The translations under genes and the position numbers were made by a program. 42,152 nucleotides of DNA. Source: Halobacteriales archaeon QS_3_64_16. GTDB taxonomy: Archaea; Halobacteriota; Halobacteria; Halobacteriales; Halococcaceae. The DNA lies in NCBI GenBank assembly GCA_003021705.1, contig PXRJ01000048.1, positions 20,436 to 62,587 of the forward strand. Reading direction: 5' to 3'. The notes below the pieces were generated by a model. The model had not been told where the DNA came from. It did no database searches and saw only the letters and a program-made list of their open reading frames with translations. Shown here piece after piece: positions 17,531 through 25,376 of this stretch. Every line of letters starts with the position of its first letter. Position 1 is the stretch's first letter.

Positions 17531-17986
17531 TCAGTTATCGATCCGGACGAAGGTAACGGGACAGGGCGCGGTGAGCAACACCTCCTGGGCGGTCGAACCG
17601 AAGACCGCCTTCCCGCTCGGCCGGCGTCGGCGACCGCTGACGATCACCCGGTCCGCCCCGGCCCGGGTCGCCATCTCGACGATACTCCTTGCGTGTTCGC
17701 CGACCGCGCCGCGGATCTCGTGATCCACGCCGACGGCATCGAGGCCGCCGACCAGTTCGCGGATCGTCGAGTGGCGCTGGGCGACGCCATCCGGCGTCGA
17801 TTCTTCCGAGTCGGGATCGAACCCGAGGCGATCGAGCGCCTCCTCGTACTCCTCTTCGGTGAAGACGTGGCCGAGAACAACCGTCGCCCCGGCCGGCTCG
17901 GCGACTTCGATCGCCGCCTCGGCGAGTCGATCGACACGGCCCGAATCCTTCGGACCGACCGCCGACAGAACGGTTTCGAGTGCCAT
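17531..17986 (-). CDS. Universal stress protein (UspA domain)
   Basis: 151 residues, a single USP domain. It opens ALETVLSAVGPKDSG and ends with the nucleotide-binding signature GRRRRPSGKAVFGSTAQEVL followed by CPVTFVR. The G-x2-G-x9-G-S/T spacing of ATP-binding USPs is present. Proteins of this type are stress-responsive, and the specific role is not readable. A strong TATA box, TTTATATAAG on the minus strand (18006-18015), sits about 24 bases upstream of the ATG. GAGGAG just before the ATG could act as a ribosome site if a short leader exists. Confidence 0.93.
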   Translation of the reverse strand: MALETVLSAVGPKDSGRVDRLAEAAIEVAEPAGATVVLGHVFTEEEYEEALDRLGFDPDSEESTPDGVAQRHSTIRELVGGLDAVGVDHEIRGAVGEHARSIVEMATRAGADRVIVSGRRRRPSGKAVFGSTAQEVLLTAPCPVTFVRIDN

Positions 17987-18005
17987 GCTCCTCGTTCACA
18001 GGACT

Positions 18006-18015
18006 CTTATATAAA
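18006..18015 (-). promoter_or_regulatory. Strong TATA box of the universal stress protein gene
   Basis: TTTATATAAG on the minus strand, about 24 bases before the ATG at 17986. It is the clearest TATA element in the window, which suggests strong expression. Confidence 0.7.
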
Positions 18016-18150
18016 TAGTGTGGGCTCTCCGCTTTCCCTGCTTGCCGATCGCTATTGAGGGAAGCCCTCGCGACGATCGCGTTGTCCCTCTCCTCGTCCG
18101 CGGATCGCCGTCTTCCCCAGAGATAAATCGGTAGCGGCGATACGAAACGC

Positions 18151-18900
18151 ATGATCGACCCGGATCTCACTGGAAAGAGTGCCCTCGTCACCGGCAGCGC
18201 GAGGGGTGTCGGCAAGGAACTCCTGCTCGCGATGGCGAAGCGGGGCGCGAGTGTTGCCGTCCACTACCACACGAGCGAGGAGGCCGCAAGCGATGTCGCC
18301 AAACGCGCTCGCGAGGCGAGCGGGAACGACGCGGCGACCGTCACCGTCGTCCAGGGCGACGTAACCGATTCCGAGGCGGTAGAGGAACTGTTCGATGCCG
18401 CCGAGGACGCGCTGGGAACGATCGACGTTCTCGTTAACAACGTCGGGGATTTCGCACCGACCCACTGGGAGGACATCGACTTCGAGACCTGGAACCGGGT
18501 CTGGGAGACGAACTTCAATGGGACGTATCTCTGCTCGAAACGCGTCCTGCCCGGAATGCGCGCTCAGGAGTACGGCCGGATCGTCAACCTCGGCTACGCC
18601 TCCAGCGACCGCCACCTCGTCGCCCCGACGAACTTTCCATATTTCGCCGCCAAGACGGGAGTGTTAATGTTCACCCGGATGCTCGCGGCCGACACCCAAG
18701 AGGAAGGCATCACGGCCAACACCATCAGCCCTTATGTCGTTGAGAACTCCGAGGTGATGCCCGAGGATCTCCCCCGGGGTCGACCGGCGAGCTTCGAGGA
18801 CATGGTTCAGGCGATGCTCTTCTTTCTCGATGAAGGAAGCGACTATCTGAGCGGTCAGAACGTCGCGGTCGACGGCGGATGGCGCCCCGAGCGGATCTGA
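18151..18900 (+). CDS. Short-chain dehydrogenase/reductase
   Basis: 249 residues, the usual length for a classical SDR. The cofactor loop TGSARGVG (14-21), NNVG (96-99), and the catalytic Tyr164 and Lys168 in YFAAK with a Ser at 151/152 about 13 residues earlier are all in place. C-terminal SGQNVAVDGGW is typical of 3-oxoacyl-reductase-like members. An Arg after the glycine loop hints at NADP(H), but the substrate is unknown. A GATAAATC stretch near 18122-18129 sits at leaderless distance from the ATG. Directly after the stop comes the intergenic repeat, with an M24 peptidase gene converging from the other side. Confidence 0.92.
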   Translation: MIDPDLTGKSALVTGSARGVGKELLLAMAKRGASVAVHYHTSEEAASDVAKRAREASGNDAATVTVVQGDVTDSEAVEELFDAAEDALGTIDVLVNNVGDFAPTHWEDIDFETWNRVWETNFNGTYLCSKRVLPGMRAQEYGRIVNLGYASSDRHLVAPTNFPYFAAKTGVLMFTRMLAADTQEEGITANTISPYVVENSEVMPEDLPRGRPASFEDMVQAMLFFLDEGSDYLSGQNVAVDGGWRPERI

Positions 18901-18903
18901 GAA

Positions 18904-19038
18904 CCCACTTTTTTGCCGAGGTCCTCGCTCGTTCGCCTTCGACTCACTCGCTGCGGGCTTGGCAAAAACCTGGATCAAAAACGCTCGTTCGGACCTACGG
19001 TCCTCACTCGCGCGGATCGTGCTCGAACAGCACCGCAC
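18904..19038. repeat. Intergenic repeat copy B, probable bidirectional terminator
   Basis: Starts three bases after the stop of the SDR gene. Same order of elements as at 2788-2925: CCCACTTTTTTGCC, GAGGTCCTCG, GCGGGC, GCAAAAACCTGGA, CAAAAACGCTC, then a variable Arg-codon-like tail. Its outer stem is TTTTTGCCGAG (18910-18920) with CTTGGCAAAAA (18958-18968), where a C-G pair replaces the T-A pair of copy A. Termination is inferred from the T6 run after a stop codon, the minus-strand T5 tracts and the convergent setting. Confidence 0.7.
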
Positions 19039-19184
19039 TTGGCGGTTGCTTCGACGGAGTGGAGTATCATAGAACCACTATAAAGCAAGGGAGCAGAGGT
19101 ACTGTTACCGTCGTGCCTTCTATGAAGTCGTAGGCGACAAAGCGGTGGCGAAATCCACCCGCCGCATAGGCGGCCTCTAAACCG
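19039..19184. other. Structured non-coding stretch with three small hairpins
   Basis: No gene. Near the end are stacked short inverted repeats: GGTGG/CCACC (19144-19148 with 19155-19159), CCGCC/GGCGG (19159-19163 with 19169-19173) and GCGG/CCGC (19170-19173 with 19182-19185). The last touches the stop codon of the M24 peptidase gene, so on the minus strand the hairpins would fold directly after it. They lack a following T-run. A TATA-like CTTTATAG on the minus strand (about 19078-19085) is also present. It could be a 3' UTR structure, a small RNA, or a worn transposon end; I cannot decide. Confidence 0.4.
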
Positions 19185-20360
19185 CTATACGACGTGTAGT
19201 TCCCTCGGATACTCGGTCAGGTTCTCGTAGCCGTCCTCGGTCACAACGACGAGGTCTTCGATTCGGACACCACCTGTTCCTTGCTTGTACAAGCCCGGTT
19301 CGACCGTGATAACGTGACCAGCTTCGAGTTCGCCACCCTCCAGTGCGAGATAGGGTCCTTCGTGGACATCGAGTCCGACGCCGTGGCCGGTGCTGTGATT
19401 GAACCCGTCCTCGGTGGACTCCTCGGTTCGTTGTGTCGGGTAGCCCTCCGCCTCGAACACGTCACACACCGCACCGTGGACTGCTTCTCCGGTGATGCCC
19501 GCCTGGGTAGCGTTCAACGCGGTCTCGTAGGCCTCGTAGGCGAGGTCGTACCACTCCTTGATGCGATCACTGGGCTCGCCTTTCACGAACGTCCGCGTCA
19601 TATCCCCGAAGTATCTCGTCTGCCTGTGTCGAGGGAAGATATCGACGACGATCGGGACGTTCGCTTCCAGCGGTCCGGAGCCCGAGTCGTGGCCGCGGGC
19701 CGAAGCAGCCCCGGATGCGACGATGCAATCGTTCATTCTACATCCCCGTTGCAGGAGCGTGATTTCGATTCGTTCGCGTACCGCTTCGCTCGTGAGCACC
19801 TCGCCATCGAGGCACAATACACCGTCCTCTACTGTCGCCCGTTCGAGAAGTTCCTGAACGACGGCCATAGTGTCTTCGTTCGCCCGCTGGGTTTCTCTGA
19901 TATACTCTACCTCGCGCTCGCTTTTGACCGCGCGGATCTCTTCGAGAACGAACTCCTCATCCCACGTGACATCGATACCGTGCTCGCGCAGTACGTCGGC
20001 GGTACCGGTTGGAAACCCGTTGGGAACGGCGACCGATCCGATGCCGGCGTCAGCGAGGAAATCCCCCGTCACGAGTTTGCCGGCCTTTCGCGGGTCTACC
20101 TCCTCGGCTTTCTCCCAGAATCCGAACTCGGAGAGCTTACTGACCTCCTCGGCGTCGCTGTCGGTCTTCGCTCGGCTGTATTCGAGTCCCGAGACGAGGA
20201 GTGAAACGCTGTCGTCGGCATAGAGCGTAACGAAGTTATCCGGTGCGTAATAGCCCGAGAGATAGTACTGGTTGCTGTCTTCGCCATCGGCATCGATCAG
20301 ATAGCCGTCAACGTCCGTCCCCTCGAGATAGGACGTCAGTCGTGGATAAGCCGGTGTCAT
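19185..20360 (-). CDS. M24-family metallopeptidase (Xaa-Pro aminopeptidase/dipeptidase type)
   Basis: 391 residues. An N-terminal creatinase-like domain (about 1-145) is followed by the pita-bread catalytic domain. All five metal ligands are present: Asp240 (VVDIFP), Asp253 (FGDMTRTF), His326 (GHGVGLDVHE), Glu354 (TVEPGLY) and Glu368 (RIEDLVV). It is therefore expected to be an active, probably cobalt/manganese-dependent, peptidase acting on X-Pro bonds; the exact specificity is inferred. The ATG at 20360 has a TATA-like GATAATAT on the minus strand about 25 bases upstream (20382-20389). Confidence 0.93.
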   Translation of the reverse strand: MTPAYPRLTSYLEGTDVDGYLIDADGEDSNQYYLSGYYAPDNFVTLYADDSVSLLVSGLEYSRAKTDSDAEEVSKLSEFGFWEKAEEVDPRKAGKLVTGDFLADAGIGSVAVPNGFPTGTADVLREHGIDVTWDEEFVLEEIRAVKSEREVEYIRETQRANEDTMAVVQELLERATVEDGVLCLDGEVLTSEAVRERIEITLLQRGCRMNDCIVASGAASARGHDSGSGPLEANVPIVVDIFPRHRQTRYFGDMTRTFVKGEPSDRIKEWYDLAYEAYETALNATQAGITGEAVHGAVCDVFEAEGYPTQRTEESTEDGFNHSTGHGVGLDVHEGPYLALEGGELEAGHVITVEPGLYKQGTGGVRIEDLVVVTEDGYENLTEYPRELHVV

Positions 20361-20494
20361 GGCCTCGACCTGCCCGAAGGACGATATTATCGCTTTCGTT
20401 CGGCAACTGTCCTACGACATCCTCCCGATGGAGAGATCGTCCGATCCGATCACACTCGAACGCTCCGGCTCCGTGCGACTTAGAGTCGGTTCGG
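20361..20494. other. Short intergenic region with the peptidase promoter
   Basis: Holds the TATA-like GATAATAT (minus strand, 20382-20389) of the M24 peptidase gene. Nothing else is evident before the stop of the LURP-one-like gene. Confidence 0.4.
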
Positions 20495-21067
20495 TCAGTC
20501 GTCTTCCAGCGCGTCGATGGCGATGGCCGCCGCGAGGATCGCCTCTCGAGGTGCCTCGCCGGTCTCCCCGACCTCGACCACGAAGGTGTCCCGCAGTGAG
20601 AACTTCTCCTTGATCGTCCCGATCCGGGAGCTCTCGGGACCGGTGATCGAATAGGAGTGTGGCAGGAGGCCGAGAACTCCGATATATCCCTTCGCCGCCA
20701 TGATCAGTGCCGACTCGGATTCGATGGTCGCAAGCAGCTGTCCGTCGGGACTTCGGATGCGATAGACGTGTTTGAAGAGCGTGTAGGCCTTCTCGATGAC
20801 CGCGAAGGCATCGCCCGAGGTCTCGTCGATCAGCGTGTAGTTGCCCGCCACGTCGAAGACGTTCGCCGCCTTCACCCGGAAGACGACGTTCCCGTCGGGA
20901 TCGGTAAAGGGAAATTCCTCTCTAATCTTGAATCGCTTCTTCTTGCCCTTCAGAACCGTGTTGCCAGCATCATCCTCGACGCGGTACTTCGAACGAATGT
21001 AGGACTGCTTGATGACGTAGCGATCGCTCGTGAGATCGAGCCCACCGATGACGTCCGTCCTGCTCAT
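20495..21067 (-). CDS. LURP-one-related (tubby-like) protein
   Basis: 190 residues from the ATG at 21067 (MSRTDVIGGLDLTSDRY). Alternating short strands and motifs such as YRVEDDAGNTVLKGKKK, FRVKAANVFDVAGNYTLID and YTLFKHVYRI are typical of the LURP-one-related family, which adopts a tubby-like beta-barrel around a central helix. Members are widespread in haloarchaea; their function is unknown, and membrane or phospholipid association is speculative. A TATA-like GTTTATATC on the minus strand (about 21091-21099) precedes the start at leaderless spacing. The frame continues upstream to 21328 but would overlap the divergent uvrA gene. Confidence 0.85.
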   Translation of the reverse strand: MSRTDVIGGLDLTSDRYVIKQSYIRSKYRVEDDAGNTVLKGKKKRFKIREEFPFTDPDGNVVFRVKAANVFDVAGNYTLIDETSGDAFAVIEKAYTLFKHVYRIRSPDGQLLATIESESALIMAAKGYIGVLGLLPHSYSITGPESSRIGTIKEKFSLRDTFVVEVGETGEAPREAILAAAIAIDALEDD

Positions 21068-21286
21068 GGCTGCTCGTTCTCCCCTGTCTGATATAAACCC
21101 CCGGCCGGCCGACTCGGTCTCGATTTCGGGCTCTCCTCGCGGTTCGGCAGTCGTGAGTCGGCCGACGGCGCTGATCTCGAACACCGCCGCTCTCCGGTGG
21201 TTCGAGCGATCGCCGAGGGCGGTTCGGCCGGCATTCGCCTGCCGAGACCGACAGGGTTTCACTCCTCCCGAGCGGACCTGCGATCG

Positions 21287-24265
21287 ATGAGCCGGGACCA
21301 GATCGAGGTCAGGGGGGCCGCCGAGCACAATCTGAAGGATCTCGACGTCACCATCCCTCGCGAGGAGTTCACCGTCGTCACCGGGCTATCGGGGTCGGGC
21401 AAGTCCTCGCTTGCCTTCGAGACCGTCTACGCTGAGGGCCAACGGCGCTACATCGAGTCGCTCTCGGCCTACGCCCGCAATTTCCTCGGCCAGATGGACA
21501 AGCCCCAGGTCGAAAGCGTCGAAGGGCTCTCCCCGGCAATCTCGATCGACCAGAAGAACGCCGCGAACAACCCTCGTTCGACTGTTGGTACTGTCACCGA
21601 ACTGCACGATTACCTCCGCTTGCTCTATGCCCGCGTCGGGACGCCTCACTGTCCGGAGTGTGGCCGGGAGGTCGGCGAGCAGTCGGCCCAGCAGATGGTC
21701 CGCCGGATCTTAGAGCTCCCCGAGGACACCCGGGCGATGATCGCTGCGCCGGTCGTCCGCGATCAGAAGGGTGCCTTCGAGGGTCTCTTCGACGACCTCG
21801 TGAGCGAGGGCTACGCGCGTGTCGAAGTCGACGGCGAGAGCCACGACCTAACGCTCGATCGTCCCGAACTCGACGAGAACTACGAGCATACGATCGACGT
21901 GATCGTCGATCGCATCACTATTAGCGCCGAGGCACGCTCGCGGATCAACGACTCCGTCGAGACCGCCCTCGGAGAAGCCGAGGGAGTACTCAGAGTGATC
22001 CTCCCCGATCCGCCCGAAGGCATCGACGTCGGCACTGAGGCCCGCCGGACCGGCGACCTCGGGCGCGACGTGGGCGGCGGCGAGGCCGAAGCGGAGGAAG
22101 AAGACGAGCGCCTCGTCGTCGAGTTCTCCGAGGAACTCGCCTGCGTGCACTGTGGGATCGACATCTCCGAGATCGAGACTCGCTCCTTTTCCTTTAATAG
22201 CCCCCACGGTGCCTGCCCGGCCTGCGAGGGGCTCGGCGAGACCAAAGAGGTAGACGCGGATCTCGTCGTGACCGACCCTGCCAAACCCCTGAAACACGTC
22301 TTCGAGCCCTGGAGCTACAAGCGATCGTATTATCGCACGCGCCTCGACGCGGTGGCCGAGCACTTCGGCGTCTCGGTCGAGACGCCCTTCGAGAACCTCG
22401 ATCGGGAGGTCAGGGAGGCATTTCTCCACGGCACCCCAGAAGAAGTCGTCTTCGAGCGCCGGACCAAAAATGGCACCCGCCGGAAAGAAAAGCGCTTCGA
22501 GGGCGTCCTTCCCAACCTGGAACGCCGCCACGTCGAGACCGACAGCGAGAGCACGCGCGAGCACATCGAGGAGTACATGGCGGCCACGACCTGCCCGGCC
22601 TGTGAGGGCACCCGCCTCAAGCCCGAGAGCCGCGCGGTCCTCGTGGACGAGACGGCTATCACCGAGGTGAGCCGGATGTCGATCGGCGACGCCCGGGCCC
22701 ATTTCGAGGCGATGGAAGCCGACCTCACCGAGCGCGAGCGGACGATCGGCGAGGAGATCTTAAAGGAGATCCGCGCTCGCTTGGGGTTCATGAAGGAGGT
22801 CGGGCTCGAATATCTCACCCTCGACCGGGAGGCCGCGACCCTCTCCGGCGGGGAGAGCCAGCGAATTCGGCTGGCGACACAGATCGGCTCGGGACTGGTC
22901 GGGGTGCTCTACGTGCTCGACGAACCATCCATTGGACTGCACCAGCGCGACAACGACCGCTTGCTCGATACCCTCTGTGAGCTGCGGGACTTAGGCAACA
23001 CCTTGCTGGTCGTCGAACACGACACCGAGACGATACGCCGGGCCGATACCGTGATCGACATGGGCCCCGGCCCCGGCAAGCAAGGCGGCGAGGTCGTCGC
23101 CCAGGGCGACACCGAGGCGATCATGGGTAGTGAGGACTCGATCACCGGCGATTACCTCGCGGGCCGAAAACAGATTCCGGTACCCGAAAACCGGCGCGAA
23201 TCGGAGGCGGCCCTTACGGTCCAGGGGGCTCGCCAGCACAACCTCGCGGACTTGGACGTACGCTTCCCACTGGGGAACTTCGTCGCGATCACCGGAGTCT
23301 CGGGCTCAGGGAAGTCGACACTGATGCACGACGTGCTCTACAAGAGCCTCGTCCGAGCGATGAACGACAATCGTAGTGTGGATCCCGGCGATCATGACGG
23401 CATCGAGGGCACGGAGACCATAGAGACCGTCCGGTTGATCGACCAATCGCCCATTGGCCGCACGCCCCGCTCGAACCCGGCGACCTACACCGATGTCTTC
23501 GATCACATCCGGGATTCCTTCGCGGAGACGAAACTCGCCCAGCAGCGCGGGTACGAGAAGGGGCGCTTTTCGTTCAACGTCAAGGGCGGCCGTTGTGAGG
23601 CCTGTAGCGGGCAAGGTACTGTAAAGATCGAGATGAATTTCTTGTCCAATGTCTACGTCCCCTGCGAGGAGTGTGGTGGTTCGCGCTACAACGACGAGAC
23701 GCTGGATATCACCTATCGCGGCGCGACGATCGCCGAGGTACTGGAGATGAGCGTCGGGGAGGCCTACGACTTTTTCGAGCACGACACCCGGATCAAACGC
23801 CGCCTCCAGCTCCTGAAGGACGTCGGCCTCGATTACATGAACCTCGGCCAGCCCTCGACCACCCTCTCGGGGGGCGAGGCCCAGCGGGTGAAACTCGCCG
23901 AGGAGCTCGGCAAAAAACAGAGCGGCGACACACTCTACTTACTCGACGAGCCGACGACGGGGCTACATTCGGCCGACGAGCGCAAGCTCGTCGACGTGCT
24001 CCAGCGACTGGTCGACGACGGGAACACCGTTGCGGTCGTCGAACACGAACTCGATCTGGTGAAAAACGCCGATCACGTGATCGATCTGGGCCCCGAGGGC
24101 GGGGAAAACGGCGGGAGAGTCGTCGCCAGCGGCACGCCCGAGGAACTCGCCCGTATCGAGGACTCCTATACCGGCCAGTACCTCAGGGACCTGTTGCCGG
24201 CGATCGACTTGGAGGGCCCGCGTGGCGATCGCCGGACACCCGCGCCGGCCGCGAGCGACGACTGA
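21287..24265 (+). CDS. uvrA: Excinuclease ABC subunit A
   Basis: 992 residues starting MSRDQIEVRGAAEHNL. Two ABC ATPase halves: the first Walker A is GLSGSGKSS (33-41), the second GVSGSGKST, with LSGGESQRIRL and LSGGEAQRVKL signatures and DEPSIGLHQRD / DEPTTGLHSAD. Zinc-binding CPECG, CVHCG, CPACEG and CEAC/CEEC pairs are in place. The protein finds bulky DNA lesions with UvrB and hands over to UvrC in nucleotide excision repair. An acidic insert (about 260-285, GGGEAEAEEEDER) is a halophilic variation. The start at 21287 was chosen because the conserved SRDQIEVRGAAEHNLK opens there; the frame extends to 21197 without similarity. The gene is intact. Confidence 0.97.
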   Translation: MSRDQIEVRGAAEHNLKDLDVTIPREEFTVVTGLSGSGKSSLAFETVYAEGQRRYIESLSAYARNFLGQMDKPQVESVEGLSPAISIDQKNAANNPRSTVGTVTELHDYLRLLYARVGTPHCPECGREVGEQSAQQMVRRILELPEDTRAMIAAPVVRDQKGAFEGLFDDLVSEGYARVEVDGESHDLTLDRPELDENYEHTIDVIVDRITISAEARSRINDSVETALGEAEGVLRVILPDPPEGIDVGTEARRTGDLGRDVGGGEAEAEEEDERLVVEFSEELACVHCGIDISEIETRSFSFNSPHGACPACEGLGETKEVDADLVVTDPAKPLKHVFEPWSYKRSYYRTRLDAVAEHFGVSVETPFENLDREVREAFLHGTPEEVVFERRTKNGTRRKEKRFEGVLPNLERRHVETDSESTREHIEEYMAATTCPACEGTRLKPESRAVLVDETAITEVSRMSIGDARAHFEAMEADLTERERTIGEEILKEIRARLGFMKEVGLEYLTLDREAATLSGGESQRIRLATQIGSGLVGVLYVLDEPSIGLHQRDNDRLLDTLCELRDLGNTLLVVEHDTETIRRADTVIDMGPGPGKQGGEVVAQGDTEAIMGSEDSITGDYLAGRKQIPVPENRRESEAALTVQGARQHNLADLDVRFPLGNFVAITGVSGSGKSTLMHDVLYKSLVRAMNDNRSVDPGDHDGIEGTETIETVRLIDQSPIGRTPRSNPATYTDVFDHIRDSFAETKLAQQRGYEKGRFSFNVKGGRCEACSGQGTVKIEMNFLSNVYVPCEECGGSRYNDETLDITYRGATIAEVLEMSVGEAYDFFEHDTRIKRRLQLLKDVGLDYMNLGQPSTTLSGGEAQRVKLAEELGKKQSGDTLYLLDEPTTGLHSADERKLVDVLQRLVDDGNTVAVVEHELDLVKNADHVIDLGPEGGENGGRVVASGTPEELARIEDSYTGQYLRDLLPAIDLEGPRGDRRTPAPAASDD

Positions 24266-24844
24266 TCGAAACGAATCGGGCTCTACGAGAACTAATGGGA
24301 GGCCGGCGACGCTGCCTTCGGCTGGCGACGGAATGCTCCGTGCGAAGTGTAATTTTTCTGGCCGATAGCCGACCGCTGGCATCGGCCCGGCCGGACTGGC
24401 CCGCTCACCGACGGTGTTGGCTGGTCCCCCTCGGGTTGCGAGCCCACGGTCGGGACCGAACGCCTCGATTGCAGAGGTTGCGGCCCGACCGTCGGGCGAT
24501 CGATGCACGCGACTCGTCTGCCGACCGCTGACAACCGGCGAGACACCACTGCCGGAAACACGCGCCCCCCGCGGTCGATACCGGATGCGTGCTCACAGCC
24601 GGATTCAGTCTCCGCATCGGATGCCGAACCGACTGTCTTATCGGCTATCGGTTGGTCGGAAATCTTATGAAAACATCACTTGGAGGGGGCCTCTCCCGCT
24701 CGTTCGACCGGGACCGAAACGGAGCCGACGGACGCGAAGCCGATCGGCTCGGAGCGCCCGCGGCCGCAATAGGGCCGACCGACTGCCGGAGGTCGGCGAA
24801 CCGGCGGCCAGAGCCGCGGGAACCTGTCGGACGGCAGGGGCACG
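24266..24844. other. Long non-coding region before the USP/APC cluster
   Basis: No gene or RNA I can support. It contains an imperfect long-loop inverted repeat (ACGGTCGGG at about 24447-24455 with CCCGACCGT at about 24484-24492), which could fold after uvrA. A TATA-like TCTTATGAAA lies near 24663-24672, about 175 bases before the first USP codon. If that is the promoter, the USP/APC message would have a long leader, which is unusual here. Several short frames are present but have no protein-like features. Confidence 0.4.
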
Positions 24845-25376
24845 ATGAGGGCGGCGACGCTCACCGATCGGGTGCTCGTGCCAATTGCCAGCGAGGAAGA
24901 CGCCCGGACGACCTCTCGGGTGCTCCGGCCCTACCCCCGATCGCGTGCTCGCCGTCCACGTCGTCGAGAAGGCTGGCGGGGCTCCGGACAAAGCCGGCGT
25001 CGAACAGCGCCGGGAGTACGCCGAAGGGATCTTCGCCGCGGTCGAGTCGGCGTTCGGGACTGCTGGGACCGTGGTCACGACCGAGATCCGATACGGTACG
25101 GACGTCGCCGAGACCGTCATCGCGGCCGCGGGGGACTGGGAGGCCAGCGCGATCCTCTTCTCGCCCCGGGAGGGCAGCCGGTGGCTCCGGCTGTTGACCG
25201 GCGACGTCGCGCTCTCGCTTCTCACCGGTAGCGACCGGCCGGTCGTCGTCCTCGTCGGGGAGGACGACGCCACCGTCGACAGCGCTACTGCGGGCACGAA
25301 CGCGAACACCGACGCCGATCGCTCGGACGCCGGCGCGGATGGGAGCGGAGACGGCCGAACGGAGTCCGGCGAATGA
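24845..25376 (+). pseudogene. Universal stress protein, frameshifted near its N-terminus
   Basis: Opens MRAATLTDRVLVPIASEEDARTTSR, a USP start, then leaves frame. The five-C run at 24934-24938 appears to have one C too many: removing one joins RVLRPYPDRVLAVHVVEKAGG and restores a USP domain through ILFSPREGSRWLRLLTGDVAL and RPVVVLVGE. The ATP-loop glycines are not clear in this copy. The C-terminal 35 residues are an acidic, low-complexity tail. Its TGA overlaps the ATG of the following permease by four bases (ATGA), so the pair is probably translationally coupled. Either a sequence error or a recent mutation explains the single change. Confidence 0.75.

Noticed and set aside
19039-19184. IS200/IS605 right-end remnant
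   Set aside because: The hairpins are suggestive, but there is no tnpA/tnpB residue or target motif that I can point to, so it is left as unexplained structure.
24266-24844. tRNA or other structured RNA in the long gap after uvrA
   Set aside because: No T-loop, anticodon arm or other recognisable RNA pattern; only one long-loop inverted repeat.
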